Shown in pieces: positions 24,172 to 24,340 of a DNA stretch of 24,340 nucleotides. The notes under the pieces are model-generated. The model was given only the letters and a program-made list of their open reading frames with translations. It had not been told where the DNA came from and searched no databases. Each line of letters opens with the position of its first letter. The stretch's first letter is position 1. This DNA is from Patescibacteria group bacterium. Lineage in GTDB: Bacteria; Patescibacteria; ABY1; JAGPKW01. The stretch is taken from positions 1 through 24,340 of the forward strand of contig JAIPGT010000003.1 of assembly GCA_021735565.1 (NCBI GenBank). The letters run 5' to 3'. The position numbers and the translations under genes were made by a program.

Positions 24172-24340
24172 TTAAGCAACAGCAGCTCCTAATAAATTAT
24201 TCAATAAGTAACTTGTTATAGCATAAGCAGAAACTATAATAATCATACCAATTATACCTGAGATCATAAGTTTTTTAGCTTTTTTAACTTTTTCTTCTTC
24301 TCCACCAGAAGTCATCCATAAAATTCCACCATAAACTATA
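24172..24340 (-). CDS. VirB2/TrbC-like pilin family protein, N-terminal part outside the window
   Basis: I read 56 codons up to the right edge, ending in TAA at 24172-24174. The visible part starts inside the first helix (IVYGGILWMTSGGEEE), continues with the charged loop KVKKAKKLM and then a second helix (about 22 residues), ending in GAAVA. The Y-G-G-I-L-W-M-T-S-G-G and K-V-K-K-A-K-K pattern is the typical Patescibacteria pilin-like form and parallels VYAGIKWMFSAGD in the neighbouring gene, so the two look like tandem paralogues. The signal peptide and start are not in the window. Confidence 0.78.
   Translation of the reverse strand, partial: IVYGGILWMTSGGEEEKVKKAKKLMISGIIGMIIIVSAYAITSYLLNNLLGAAVA

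Noticed and set aside
1..24340. CRISPR arrays, insertion sequences, prophage genes or tRNA genes
   Set aside because: No spaced direct repeats, transposase motifs, phage genes or cloverleaf-like sequence were recognised on either strand.

Overview
The window looks like a chromosomal piece of a very AT-rich, streamlined bacterium, most likely of the Candidate Phyla Radiation (Patescibacteria). The basis is very low G+C, short intergenic gaps, reduced versions of core genes, a PduL/AckA acetate-forming pair, VirB2/TrbC-like pilins, a ComF-type uptake protein, an archaeal/eukaryotic-like IleRS and a PrmC with the NLPY variant of its active-site motif. The standard code fits: no in-frame UGA was found in the long reading frames, and every stop checked is UAA or (rarely) UAG. 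Assignment to a phylum is inference.

Layout. Nearly everything is on the minus strand; only ruvC is on plus. Read along minus-strand transcription from the right edge: two VirB2-like pilins (the first cut by the window edge) separated by an intrinsic terminator; ruvC on plus, ending tail to tail with the second pilin; pduL-rmuC-ackA, a 33-codon membrane miniprotein, def and tsaC; then a 298 bp gap holding a G+C-richer candidate structured RNA (or two-ORF leader) closed by a strong terminator; prmC; rpsB-tsf with a good promoter and a terminator; a degenerate phosphoglycerate kinase; and a long tightly packed series recJ-rnhA-clpC-comFC-DUF218 protein-polytopic membrane protein-pseudo-HtrA-ileS-recO-DUF11-like surface protein-tgt (cut by the left edge).

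How the genes fit together. Translation and tRNA functions dominate (ileS, tgt, tsaC, def, prmC, rpsB, tsf), with DNA repair and uptake (recJ, recO, ruvC, rmuC, rnhA, comFC), proteolysis (clpC), substrate-level ATP formation (pduL plus ackA) and an envelope set (DUF11-like protein, pseudo-HtrA, polytopic protein, DUF218 protein, pilins).

Most unusual points: (1) a complete histidine-phosphatase domain with its catalytic residues is inserted inside the zinc-ribbon loop of IleRS; (2) a PGK-fold protein has lost the 3-phosphoglycerate-binding residues; (3) an HtrA-fold protein has lost all three triad residues; (4) a structured locus between tsaC and prmC carries two tandem short ORFs with perfect AGGAGG ribosome-binding sites in a window where I see essentially no Shine-Dalgarno sequence before any normal gene; (5) a recurring TGTTATAAT extended -10 promoter word.
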